Under the pieces are notes generated by a model. That model had not been told where the DNA came from and ran no database searches. It saw only the letters and a list, made by a program, of their open reading frames with translations. Shown here in pieces: positions 24,271-32,265 of a stretch of 39,986 nt of DNA (its first letter is position 1; each line of letters opens with the position of its first letter). The position numbers and the translations under genes were made by a program. The stretch spans positions 1-39,986 of the forward strand of contig JAFTYV010000003.1 in NCBI GenBank assembly GCA_017461225.1. The letters run 5' to 3'. This DNA comes from Candidatus Methanomethylophilaceae archaeon (GTDB lineage: Archaea > Thermoplasmatota > Thermoplasmata > Methanomassiliicoccales > Methanomethylophilaceae).

Positions 24271-25104
24271 TCATCCGCGTGCTATCTCGAGGAAACCCTC
24301 GAAGTCGAAACCGGACCCTTCCGCATGGGAGACCATCTCGTCCAGGTTGTCGAGGTAGGCCTGCAGGGGGTCGTCCCCCTCGAACCTGCCGTCGGACACC
24401 GAGAGCGAGTCCTCCTCGGGGAACCTGAGGAACTCGTACCCGAGGACGCCGAGGCACCTCATGCCGGTCAGCTCCTCGATCCTCTCTATACCGGGGCCCA
24501 GGATGGAGGCGTCCCCACGGAAGCGGTTGATGACGAAACCCTTCAGGAGCGGTCTGAGCTCCTCGGGCATGAGCCTCCACGTGCCGTAGATCGCGGCGAA
24601 GACGCCACCCCTCTCTATGTCCCCTACGATGACCGCGGGGACGGAGAGCTCGCGCATGAGGCCGGTGTTGGCCACGTCCCTCTCCATGAGGTTGAGCTCC
24701 ACCGGTGATCCCGACCCCTCGCAGACGACGATGTCGTGTTCCGCGGAGAGCCTGTCGAACGCCTCGTGGACCGTGCGGAGCACCAGGGCCTTGTCCATAG
24801 GCGACTCGCGTGATATGTCGGAGTGGGGGCGTCCGTTCAGGACGAGCTGGATCCTGCCGTTGCCGGACGGTTTCAGGAGCACGGGGTTCATGTCCGTCAC
24901 GGGCTCGCTGCCGCACGCCCATGCCTGGAAGGCCTGGCCCATGCCTATCTCCCCACCGTCCGCCGTGGCGTAGGAGTTCAGCGACAGGTTGGAGCCCTTG
25001 AAGGGCGCCGGGTCGTGTCCGTGGGTGGAGAGGTACCTGCACATCATGGCGGTGAACGTGGTCTTGCCCGCTCCGGAGGACGTCCCGAGGACGAGGACCT
25101 TCAC
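24271..25104 (-). CDS. CobQ paralogue with only the ATPase half (277 aa)
   Basis: Starts with GTG at 25104 as MKVLVLGTSSGAGKTTFTAMMCRYL, with Walker A GTSSGAGKT at 7-15. It then follows cobyric acid synthase closely: APFKGSNLSLNSYATADGGEIGMGQAFQAWACG, MNPVLLKPSGNGRIQLVLNGRP, VVCEGSGSPVELNLMERDVANTGLM and GDIERGGVFAAIYGTWRLMPEE. It ends at about the domain border, so the class I glutamine amidotransferase half with its Cys nucleophile is missing. The gene overlaps the stop of full-length cobQ by GTGA, so both are made together. It may be a duplicated ATPase subunit with a separate role in corrinoid or other amidation; it shows no frameshift. Confidence 0.85.
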   Translation of the reverse strand: MKVLVLGTSSGAGKTTFTAMMCRYLSTHGHDPAPFKGSNLSLNSYATADGGEIGMGQAFQAWACGSEPVTDMNPVLLKPSGNGRIQLVLNGRPHSDISRESPMDKALVLRTVHEAFDRLSAEHDIVVCEGSGSPVELNLMERDVANTGLMRELSVPAVIVGDIERGGVFAAIYGTWRLMPEELRPLLKGFVINRFRGDASILGPGIERIEELTGMRCLGVLGYEFLRFPEEDSLSVSDGRFEGDDPLQAYLDNLDEMVSHAEGSGFDFEGFLEIARG

Positions 25105-26927
25105 TGTCCCACCCCCAGGATGCCCATGAGGGCGTCCATGTCGAGGCTCTGCTCCACGGCGTCCGCCAGCTTGTCCAGGTTCTCCTCGATGCTCTGCACG
25201 TAGTCCCTCGGCTCCTCCCTGACGGCGCTGCCGCCCTCGCACCGTACGAGGGACAGGAAGTGCCTCCTGAAGGACGGCCTGTCGAAGACACCGTGGAGGT
25301 AGGTGCCGAAGAGCATCTCGTCCTCCCTGACGGACCCCTCGTCCCAGGCCTCCCTGGCCACGAAGCCGTCTATCCTGAACAGGGGTTTCTCGGAGGTCTC
25401 CGTGACCCCCATGTGCAGCTCGTACCCGGTGACCTCGCCGCCGTCGCCGATCGCCATGTGGCCGCTGTCCTGGGTGATCCTCTTGCTGTACTCGCCGAAG
25501 ACGGTCCTGTTGTCGAAGAGCCCGATCCCGTCCAGGACACGGGGCTCCCCGCCCTCGATCCCCAGTGAGTCGTCGAGCACGCGTCCCATCATCTGGTACC
25601 CGCCGCAGATGCCCATGACGGGCACCCTGCCCCTGAGGGCGGCGACGGCGTCGGCCAGTCCGGTCTCGCGCATCCACAGGTAGTCCACCACGGTGTTCTT
25701 GGTGCCGGGGAGCACGACGGCGTCGACGCCCTCCAGCTCCTCCGGGGTCTGGACGAACCTGAGCGTCACGTCCTCGAGGAGGAGCGGGTCCAGGTCGGTG
25801 AAGTTGGCGATGCGCGGGTACCTGATGACACCGACCACGGCCCTGCCGTCGCCCTTGGTCCTCAGGCCCCTGAGGGACTGGGAGTCCTCGCCGGGCAGGT
25901 CCAGGCGGGTGTGGGGCACTATCCCCAGCACGGGGATGCCCAGCCTCTCCTCGATCTCCCTGACGCCGGGCATGATGTTGGCGGGGTTGCCCCTGAGGTT
26001 GTTGAGGATGATGCCCTTCACGCGCTTCCTGTCGCACTCCGGCATGAGCTCGACGGTGCCGAGGGCGTAGGCGAAGGAACCGCCCCACTCCACGTTGACG
26101 ACCAGGACGACGTCGGCGTCGGCGATCTCCGCTGCGCGCATGTTGGCGATGTCCACGTCGTAGATGTTGATCTCGGCGGGGGACCCCGCACCCTCCATCA
26201 CGACGAAGTCGTACCTCTTCTTCAGGAAGTCGATGTTCTCGGCGACGATCTCCCTGCCGGGGCCGGGGACGAAGTCGCTGTAGTAGTGCTCCACGTCGTA
26301 GTCCCCGTAGGGCTGTCCCAGGACCATGACCTGGGAGACGGTGTCGCCCTTGGGCTTGAGCAGGATGGGGTTCATGTGGGCGTCGGGGTTGGTGAGTCCG
26401 GCCGCACGTGCCTGGAGCTCCTGGATCATCGCGATCTCGCAGCCGTACATGGTGACGCGGGAGTTCAGGCTCATGTTCTGCGATTTGAACGGTGCCACGA
26501 GGTAGCCCCTCCTGAGGAGGATCCTGCACAGGGCGGTGACCATGAGGGACTTGCCGGCGTCGGACGTGGCGCCGACCACCATGAGGGCGCGTCCCCTCCT
26601 CCAGAACCTCTCCTTGACGTCCCTGAATATGTCCTTGAAGCGCGGGTCGCCCGCCTCCGTGATGCCGAGGCGCTCCACCTCGGAGCATATGTGGCGGCAC
26701 ACGTCGGTCCTGTGTATGAAGAGGCAGTCGGTGCAGCTCCAGATGTCGTTGCCGCGGCGGCCGGTGATGTTGTTGCCGAGGTCCGTGTCCCCGCAGGGGT
26801 AGAACGGACAGTAGCAGAACGTGCAGTCCTGTCCCTTGAAATGGCACGGGTTGTACTCGCAGTCGCGGTTGCAACCTATCCATCCCCTCTCCAGCTCCTC
26901 GTTCACCTTCTTCTTTATGCAGTCCAT
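25101..26927 (-). CDS. cobQ: Cobyric acid synthase CobQ/CbiP with N-terminal cysteine-rich domain (608 aa)
   Basis: Glutamine- and ATP-dependent amidation of adenosyl-cobyrinic a,c-diamide at positions b, d, e and g. Residues 1-85 are a Cys-rich domain (C19, C23, C28, C35, C38, C40, C45, C65, C68, C77, C81) like the small cysteine-rich module found with archaeal cobalamin genes. Walker A is GATSDAGKS (119-127); SQNMSLNSRV, MNPILLKPKGD and MEGAGSPAEIN are CobQ hallmarks. The amidotransferase half has nucleophile C441 in MGICGGYQMMG and H545 in GTYLHGVFD. It is about 100 residues longer than usual because of the added domain. Cobamides are needed for methyltransferase-based methanogenesis. A TATA-like box lies at 26958-26968. 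Confidence 0.94.
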   Translation of the reverse strand: MDCIKKKVNEELERGWIGCNRDCEYNPCHFKGQDCTFCYCPFYPCGDTDLGNNITGRRGNDIWSCTDCLFIHRTDVCRHICSEVERLGITEAGDPRFKDIFRDVKERFWRRGRALMVVGATSDAGKSLMVTALCRILLRRGYLVAPFKSQNMSLNSRVTMYGCEIAMIQELQARAAGLTNPDAHMNPILLKPKGDTVSQVMVLGQPYGDYDVEHYYSDFVPGPGREIVAENIDFLKKRYDFVVMEGAGSPAEINIYDVDIANMRAAEIADADVVLVVNVEWGGSFAYALGTVELMPECDRKRVKGIILNNLRGNPANIMPGVREIEERLGIPVLGIVPHTRLDLPGEDSQSLRGLRTKGDGRAVVGVIRYPRIANFTDLDPLLLEDVTLRFVQTPEELEGVDAVVLPGTKNTVVDYLWMRETGLADAVAALRGRVPVMGICGGYQMMGRVLDDSLGIEGGEPRVLDGIGLFDNRTVFGEYSKRITQDSGHMAIGDGGEVTGYELHMGVTETSEKPLFRIDGFVAREAWDEGSVREDEMLFGTYLHGVFDRPSFRRHFLSLVRCEGGSAVREEPRDYVQSIEENLDKLADAVEQSLDMDALMGILGVGQ

Positions 26928-26957
26928 GTTCGACCCTATGGGATGGATGGGTGTTCC

Positions 26958-27033
26958 AAGTAATAAGCTGGACGGTCTGGACGGGGCACGGGAGGGTGTC
27001 CACTTTCGGCGACCCCCCGCTTCGGTTTATAAC
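26958..27033. promoter_or_regulatory. Divergent cobQ / Mre11-like promoters
   Basis: Minus-strand GCTTATTACTT (26958-26968) lies about 35 nt before the cobQ ATG. Plus-strand GGTTTATAACC (27024-27034) lies about 25 nt before the nuclease ATG. Confidence 0.55.
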
Positions 27034-27055
27034 CGTGACCGGCGATCGTTAGACG

Positions 27056-28243
27056 ATGGGATCGCAATTCAAGTTCATTCACTGCGCGGACCTCCATCTG
27101 GGGTCCAGGTTCAAGGGGGTGTCCTCCTCGGATCCGGAGCTGGGGAGGGCGATGAGGGAGTCCACATGGGTGTCGCTGGGGAGGATCGTCGACCTGGCCG
27201 TCTCCGAACGCGTCTCCGCGGTCGTGATCTCGGGCGACGTGTACGACGACGAGAACGCCCTGCCGTCCACACGCATGAGGTTCACCAGGGAGCTGGCCCG
27301 GATACCCGCCCCCGTGTTCATCGCGAGGGGCAACCACGACAGCGCGACGTCGTGGGACTCGGCGGTCCCCTATCCGTCCAACGTGCACGAGTTCGGACCG
27401 GAGCCCTGCAGGTACGCCGTGGGAAGCGGTCCCGGTTCGTTCGACGTCGTCGGTGTGAGCTTCTCGGTGCCGCACGAGGGACGCAACCTCGCGTCCATGC
27501 TGTCCGGGGACCCGGACAGGTTCACCGTGGCGTGCGTCCACTGCGACGTGGACTCGGTCTCCGAGGGGTACCCCTACGCGCCCTGCCGCATGTCCGATCT
27601 CCGCGGCAGGGGTGTGGACTACTGGGCGCTGGGCCACATCCACCGCAGGCAGGTGGTGTCCGAATCCCCGTACGCGGTGTATCCCGGGAACATCCAGGGG
27701 CGCAGCGTCCGCGAGACCGGGGAGAAGGGGGCGTACCTGGTGACCGTCACCGACGGCAGGGTGTCGGAGCTGAGGTTCGTGCCCACCCAGGGCATGGTCT
27801 GGCGCGACCTGGAGGTCGACATCACGGGCCGGGACATGCAGTCCCTGGCGGCCGATGTGTCGTCGTCGGTGCTTCCCGGCGACATCTGCAGGCTGAGGTT
27901 CACGGGCTCCGGGGACCTGGACGCGGTGCTCAGGACCGAGACCGGTGACGCGGTGGCCGCGTTGTCGTCGGCATCCGGGTGCACGGTGGCGTCCGTGGTG
28001 CTCGGCTGCTCCCCGTCGGTGGAGCTGCCGCCCGCCGGGGGACCGGACATCCTGTCCCGTGCGGTGGGCTGCGGGGAGGACCTCCGCGACTCCGATGTCG
28101 GGGCAATCCTCGACGCGGTGTGCGCCAACGGGATGGCCGCGAGGCACAGGGTCCTGCTGTCGTCCCTCGGCGAGGAGGGGATCCGCGGCATGGTCGACGA
28201 CGCCGTCCGCCTGCTGGCGGTGCACCTGGGGGCGGGGAGATGA
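27056..28243 (+). CDS. Mre11/SbcD/YhaO-like calcineurin-type nuclease (395 aa)
   Basis: Predicted Mn-dependent DNA exo/endonuclease, partner of the downstream ATPase in double-strand-break processing. Phosphoesterase motifs are visible in order: I D12-x-H14 (HCADLHLGS), II GDVYDD (60-65), III GNHD (92-95), IV VHCDVD and V GHIH (GHIHRRQVV). The capping region after about residue 240 is not well conserved and lacks typical archaeal Mre11 features; overall it resembles bacterial YhaO, which pairs with membrane-associated YhaN. It is preceded by a TATA box, probably leaderless. Its stop overlaps the ATPase start as ATGA, so the two form one operon. Confidence 0.9.
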   Translation: MGSQFKFIHCADLHLGSRFKGVSSSDPELGRAMRESTWVSLGRIVDLAVSERVSAVVISGDVYDDENALPSTRMRFTRELARIPAPVFIARGNHDSATSWDSAVPYPSNVHEFGPEPCRYAVGSGPGSFDVVGVSFSVPHEGRNLASMLSGDPDRFTVACVHCDVDSVSEGYPYAPCRMSDLRGRGVDYWALGHIHRRQVVSESPYAVYPGNIQGRSVRETGEKGAYLVTVTDGRVSELRFVPTQGMVWRDLEVDITGRDMQSLAADVSSSVLPGDICRLRFTGSGDLDAVLRTETGDAVAALSSASGCTVASVVLGCSPSVELPPAGGPDILSRAVGCGEDLRDSDVGAILDAVCANGMAARHRVLLSSLGEEGIRGMVDDAVRLLAVHLGAGR

Positions 28244-30291
28244 GGATCACGAGGATCGACGTGGGGGCGTTCGGCGCCATGAGGAGCCGCACGTTCCACA
28301 CGGACCACGGGCTGGTCCTGTTCCACGGACCGAACGAGAGCGGGAAGACGACCGTCATGGAGTTCGTCCGCAACACCCTCGTACCCACCTCCAAGCGCGA
28401 CGTCTACCCGGTCCGCGGCAGGGGCGACCACGGCTCCGTCACGGTCGTCGATGCGGAAGGGGAGCACGTCATCGTCCTCGAGGGGAGGAGGCGCGGCGGG
28501 GACGTCCCCGACGCGGTGTCCGGACTGGACCCCGTCCTGTACAGGTCGGTGTTCGCCCTGAACCAGCGCGATCTGGAGGACGACGGCCCGTTCGCCAGGG
28601 GCGAACTCCGCTCGAGGTCCCTGACCGTCCCGGGAGGGGACGCCGTCCCCGGGGCTATGGAGGCGCTGACGGCCATCGTCGACGCCGAACTGGGCAGGAC
28701 GGCATCGTCGAGGTCCAGGCTGGCGGAGGCCCTCCGCGACCTGGATTCGGTCGAGTCGCGCATAGCCGAGCTCCGTCCGATCGCGGAGTCGTACGGGGAG
28801 GTGTCGGCACGCAGGGACGAGGTGCGGGGGGAGATCGAATCCGCCGAGTCCGAGCTGCGTTCGGCCGCCGAATCCAGGAGGATGGGCGAACTCGCCGAGT
28901 CCAACGCCGGCAACTACAGCAGGCTGGAGGAGCTCGAGGGGGAGCTGTCGTCCATGGGCGTGTTCAGGAGGGTCCATCAGGGCGACATCGACCTGCACGC
29001 CGGGCTGAGGGAGGCCGTCGGTGCGGCCAGGGCTGCCTTGGACGCGGTGGAGTCCGAGAGGGACAGGTGCCGCAGGACCATGGGCGGTGTCGACGAGAGG
29101 GCCGTCAGGTCCTCGGCTCCGGCCATGACGTCCCTCCTCGACAGGTACCCCGCGTACATGGCGGGGGCATCCGGAGCGGACGTCCGCGGTGGCACGCCGG
29201 TCATGGTGCTGGCGGGACTGCTGCTCGCAGCGGCCGGTGCCGTCGGATCGACCGCGACCCCCTACGCACTGGTCGCATCGGCGGCGGGTGTGGTCCTCGC
29301 GGTGGTGGGTCTCGTCCGCAGGCGGAGGGCGGGGCGCCGGAGACCCGGTCGGGACGGCGCCTACGAGGGCGAGGTCGCCTCGGTCATGGCGTCACTCGGG
29401 CTGCAGCCCACCTCCGTCCCCGCCGACATAAGGCGGATGGGGGACCTGTTGTCCGCCCAGAGGGCGCTCTCCGCATCCGAACCCTCATGGATGAGGTGCA
29501 GGTCCGGTGTGGTGGCCGCCGAGGAGGACATGCGCCGCTTCTACCAGCCCTACGGGGGAGAGCGGGGATACGCCGCGAGCATCGAACTCACGGAGAGGGC
29601 CATCCGCATCGAGTCCGAGATCGGGTCGATACGCGGGGCGCTCTCCCGCTCCGGCCTCGACCCGGATGCGGATCCGCGCACCGTCATGTCCGGGGACGTG
29701 GACGACGGACGCCTCAGGGAGCTCGTCGCCGAACTGGGCAGGTTGGAGGAGAGGATGTCGGCGATGATGGACACCGGGGAGCTGGACTCGCTGCTGGACC
29801 GCAGGTCCGCTCTCAGGGGCGAGGTGCTGGAGACCGTCAGGAGGGGGTCGACGGCCGTCTTGGCCCTGCACATAGCCGACCGGGCGTGCGGCGAGGAGTT
29901 CGGCGGCACGAGGTCGTCGGTCCTGTCCGCGGCCGACCGCTACCTGTCGATGATGACGGGCGGCGAGCACCGCATCGACATGGACCCCCTCGGCGAGGAG
30001 GTCTCCGTGGTGTCCGGGGGACGCGTCCGCGGACCGAGGGAGTGGAGCACGGGGCTCCGTGCCCAGGTGATGCTCTCGGTGAAGCTCGCCCTGGCCAGGG
30101 AGATGGGCGGGGGAGAGGTACCCGTGATACTCGACGACGTCCTGCTCCCGTTCGACAGGGTCAGGATGGAGGGTGCCTGCAGGGCACTGGTTGAGGCGTC
30201 CCGCGAGATGCAGCTCCTGGTCTTCACATGCGACGACAGGGTCGTCGGCATGCTGGGCGGGATGGACGGGGTCGGAACGGTAGAACTGTGA
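28240..30291 (+). CDS. Rad50/YhaN-like SMC-type ATPase with internal membrane hairpin (683 aa)
   Basis: Partner of the Mre11-like nuclease. The N-terminus MRITRIDVGAFG leads to Walker A GPNESGKTT (30-38), of the YhaN rather than Rad50 type. Coiled-coil helices (about 150-290) follow, then two hydrophobic segments at about 319-357 (VMVLAGLLLAAAGAVG and YALVASAAGVVLAVVGLV) ended by RRRRAGRRRPGR. A return coiled coil comes next, then a signature-like WSTGLRAQVMLSVKLALA (from 602) and Walker B VPVILDD (627-633). No CxxC zinc hook is present, and the protein is shorter than Rad50 (about 880 residues). The hairpin would place the coil tip in the membrane, as proposed for bacterial YhaN. The start at 28240 overlaps the nuclease stop. 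Confidence 0.88.
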   Translation: MRITRIDVGAFGAMRSRTFHTDHGLVLFHGPNESGKTTVMEFVRNTLVPTSKRDVYPVRGRGDHGSVTVVDAEGEHVIVLEGRRRGGDVPDAVSGLDPVLYRSVFALNQRDLEDDGPFARGELRSRSLTVPGGDAVPGAMEALTAIVDAELGRTASSRSRLAEALRDLDSVESRIAELRPIAESYGEVSARRDEVRGEIESAESELRSAAESRRMGELAESNAGNYSRLEELEGELSSMGVFRRVHQGDIDLHAGLREAVGAARAALDAVESERDRCRRTMGGVDERAVRSSAPAMTSLLDRYPAYMAGASGADVRGGTPVMVLAGLLLAAAGAVGSTATPYALVASAAGVVLAVVGLVRRRRAGRRRPGRDGAYEGEVASVMASLGLQPTSVPADIRRMGDLLSAQRALSASEPSWMRCRSGVVAAEEDMRRFYQPYGGERGYAASIELTERAIRIESEIGSIRGALSRSGLDPDADPRTVMSGDVDDGRLRELVAELGRLEERMSAMMDTGELDSLLDRRSALRGEVLETVRRGSTAVLALHIADRACGEEFGGTRSSVLSAADRYLSMMTGGEHRIDMDPLGEEVSVVSGGRVRGPREWSTGLRAQVMLSVKLALAREMGGGEVPVILDDVLLPFDRVRMEGACRALVEASREMQLLVFTCDDRVVGMLGGMDGVGTVEL

Positions 30292-30312
30292 CAGGAACCC
30301 CTCCAGGCCCGC

Positions 30313-30324
30313 ATATATTTATAA
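30313..30324 (+). promoter_or_regulatory. Strong TATA element of the dnaG transcription unit
   Basis: ATATATTTATAA, one of the most AT-rich stretches in the window. Expected start near 30345, about 230 nt before the dnaG ATG, unusually far for this genome. Confidence 0.6.
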
Positions 30325-30344
30325 ACAATGTATAACATTCAGGC

Positions 30345-30574
30345 AGTAAGGGAATGCGCTAATCCATCCCTGTTCACAATCACATCACGATCACACCCGT
30401 CCACAGATGGACGACGACCGGTAGGTACGGGCAACGGAGCGACCGTCCCGATCAGAGCAGAACCGAACCGGTGTAACAAGTAGGAAGTTGCACGGGCCCG
30501 GGGGGTCCCGGAGTGCAACGGGAAGCGGAGCAGGTACGGTTGGGCGGTTCCCTCCACCCTTCAGGAGGGTTCAC
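30345..30574 (+). ncRNA. Structured dnaG leader or independent small RNA (candidate)
   Basis: No open frame with coding character fills this stretch. Paired elements include CGTCCA/TGGACG around 30400-30416, ACCGG/CCGGT further on, and a long hairpin with perfect GTTGCAC/GTGCAAC arms near 30486-30526 whose inner stem is CCGGG/CCCGG. The last hairpin hides the ribosome site of dnaG. It may be a regulatory leader or a stable RNA processed from it. I could not match it to tRNA, SRP RNA or RNase P RNA, although a short GTGTAAC run recalls the SRP Alu domain. Confidence 0.4.
30550..30569 (+). promoter_or_regulatory. Hairpin that sequesters the dnaG ribosome binding site
   Basis: CCCTCC (30550-30555) pairs perfectly with GGAGGG (30564-30569), which is the Shine-Dalgarno sequence 5 nt before the dnaG ATG. 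Such a stem would limit translation unless opened. Confidence 0.55.
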
Positions 30575-32260
30575 ATGAACATCGATCCCAATACAACGAA
30601 ATACATGGTGAAAGCGAAGATCAACGCCGACGGTATCGTCGAGAAGCCCGACGTCGTCGGGGCGATCTTCGGACAGACCGAGGGACTCCTCGGCGACGAA
30701 CTGGACCTCAGGGACCTCCAGAAATCCGGAAGGATCGGCAGGATCGAGGTCGAGGTCACATCCAAGGGCGGCAAGTCCGACGGAATCATCTACATGTCAT
30801 CCAGTCTCGACCAGGTCGAGACCGTCATCCTCGCCTCCGCACTGGAGACCGTCGACCGCGTCGGACCCTGCAAGGCGTCCATCCGCGTCCTCGGCATCGA
30901 GGACGTCCGCATCACCAAGAGGGAGAAGGTCGTCGAGCGTGCCAAGGAACTCCTCAACGAGCTCATCAAGCAGTCCAAGGGATCCAGCTTCGACCTCACC
31001 GACAGTGTCAGGCAGAGCGTCCAGGTCGAGGAGATCACCACCTACGGAAAGGACAGGTGCCCCGCCGGACCCAACGTCAAGGACTCCGAGGCCATCATCA
31101 TCGTCGAGGGCAGGTCCGACGTCCTCAACCTCCTCAAGGCGGGCATCAAGAACGCCATCGCCGTCGAGGGCACGAACGTCCCCAAGACCGTCCAGGACCT
31201 CTCCAGGGAGAGGGTCGCCACCGCATTCGTCGACGGCGACAGGGGAGGGGAACTCATCCTCAGGGAGCTTTTCCAGGTCGCGGAGGTCGACTTCGTCGCC
31301 CGCGCACCCCGTGCGCACGAGGTCGAGGAGCTCACCGCCAAGCAGATCATCAAGTGCCTCCGCAACAAGGTCCCCGGTGATCAGTACATGGAGATGAACG
31401 GACTCGTCGCGGAGGGCAGGTCCTCCGACGACTCCGATTCCGACTCCGACAACGGCCGCGAGGAGAGGCGCGAGCGCAGGGCCAGGGAACGCGAGGAGAG
31501 GCGCGAGCGCAGGGCCAGGGAACGCGAGGAGCGTGAGGAGGCCGAGTCCGAGGACGAGCCCGAGGACAGGAACGAGGAGAGGTCCGAGAGGCAGGACAGG
31601 CGCCGCGACCGCAGGTCCAAGGACCGCGAGGAGAGGCGCGAGCGCAAGGAGCGTTTCAACAACGACGCCATCGACAAGTACAGGAAGAAGCGCGACACCG
31701 AGGAACCCGTCGCCGAGCCCGTCGCCGAGGAGCCCGAGACACGTCTGGCCGAGCACGAGGAACCCGTCGCCGAGGCCCCCGCGGAGCCCGTGACCGAGGA
31801 GGCGCCCGCAGTCGAGGAGAAGGTCGCCGAGCCCGTCGCCGAGGAGAAGACGGTGGAGGAGAAGCCCGTCGTGGAGGCACCCGCAGTCGAGGAGAAGCCC
31901 GTCGAGGTGAAGCCCAAGAAGCCCAGGACGCTCCGCGGCAAGAGGTCCTCCGACAAGGTGCTCACACCCGAGCAGGAGGCGTACCGCGACATGCTGCTCG
32001 ACCTCTCGACCACCCACAACGCGAAGGTCCTCGGTCCCGAGAACGCCGTGCTCAGGCAGGTCGCCGTCAAGAGCCTCGTCAACTCGCTCAAGGAGGACTC
32101 CGAGAACGTCGTCGCCATCGTCTTCGACGGTGTCATCTCCCAGAGGATCCTCGATGTGTCCGCCGACAAGGGCATCAAGCTCGTCATCGGAACCCGCAAG
32201 GGCAACATCTCGAAGATGCCCGCAGACATCACGATCTGGACCAAGGAAGACCTCTACTGA
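30575..32260 (+). CDS. dnaG: Archaeal DnaG-type primase / exosome-associated DnaG (561 aa)
   Basis: Toprim protein of archaea, found with the RNA exosome where it helps poly(A) binding, and with primase activity in some species. MNIDPNTTKYMVKAKINADGIVEKPDVVGAIFGQTEGLLG is the family start. The Toprim core shows IIIVEGRSDVLNLLK with E178 and AFVDGDRGG with D220 and D222, then HEVEELTAKQIIKCL. Residues 283 to about 460 form a long low-complexity insert: Arg/Glu-rich repeats, then Pro-Val-Ala-Glu repeats, before the conserved C-terminal exosome-binding region (EAYRDMLLDLSTTHNAKVLG...). This insert makes it longer than the usual 400-450 residues. It is followed by the Lon-like ATPase 5 nt downstream. 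Confidence 0.94.
   Translation: MNIDPNTTKYMVKAKINADGIVEKPDVVGAIFGQTEGLLGDELDLRDLQKSGRIGRIEVEVTSKGGKSDGIIYMSSSLDQVETVILASALETVDRVGPCKASIRVLGIEDVRITKREKVVERAKELLNELIKQSKGSSFDLTDSVRQSVQVEEITTYGKDRCPAGPNVKDSEAIIIVEGRSDVLNLLKAGIKNAIAVEGTNVPKTVQDLSRERVATAFVDGDRGGELILRELFQVAEVDFVARAPRAHEVEELTAKQIIKCLRNKVPGDQYMEMNGLVAEGRSSDDSDSDSDNGREERRERRAREREERRERRAREREEREEAESEDEPEDRNEERSERQDRRRDRRSKDREERRERKERFNNDAIDKYRKKRDTEEPVAEPVAEEPETRLAEHEEPVAEAPAEPVTEEAPAVEEKVAEPVAEEKTVEEKPVVEAPAVEEKPVEVKPKKPRTLRGKRSSDKVLTPEQEAYRDMLLDLSTTHNAKVLGPENAVLRQVAVKSLVNSLKEDSENVVAIVFDGVISQRILDVSADKGIKLVIGTRKGNISKMPADITIWTKEDLY
31457..31531 (+). repeat. 33-bp tandem duplication in dnaG
   Basis: Two identical 33-bp units (31457-31489 and 31490-31522) start CGCGAGGAGAGGCGCGAGCG and are followed by the first 9 nt of a third. 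They encode repeated Arg/Glu-rich 11-residue blocks (REERRERRARE). Exact identity at DNA level suggests recent duplication. Confidence 0.85.
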
Positions 32261-32265
32261 TTGAC

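Noticed and set aside
24271-25104. The short CobQ paralogue read as CbiA/CfbB (a,c-diamide synthase) or BioD.
   Set aside because: Its motifs (FKGSNLSLNSY, MNPVLLKP) follow CobQ rather than CbiA or BioD, and it has no amidotransferase half as CbiA/CfbB would.
24271-27003. A single 910-codon open frame on the minus strand covering both CobQ-like genes, which might look like a giant fusion.
   Set aside because: Only the last 277 codons read as a CobQ paralogue; the upstream part is an Arg/Gly/Pro-rich shadow of cobQ in another frame. The GTG at 25104 with a GTGA overlap is the natural start.
30345-30574. Identity of the dnaG leader as SRP RNA, RNase P RNA or a tRNA.
   Set aside because: A GTGTAAC run recalls the SRP Alu domain and GGAAG occurs once, but the ordered conserved blocks of helix 8 or of the RNase P core could not be found, and no tRNA T-loop or acceptor stem fits. 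Left as a candidate structured leader.
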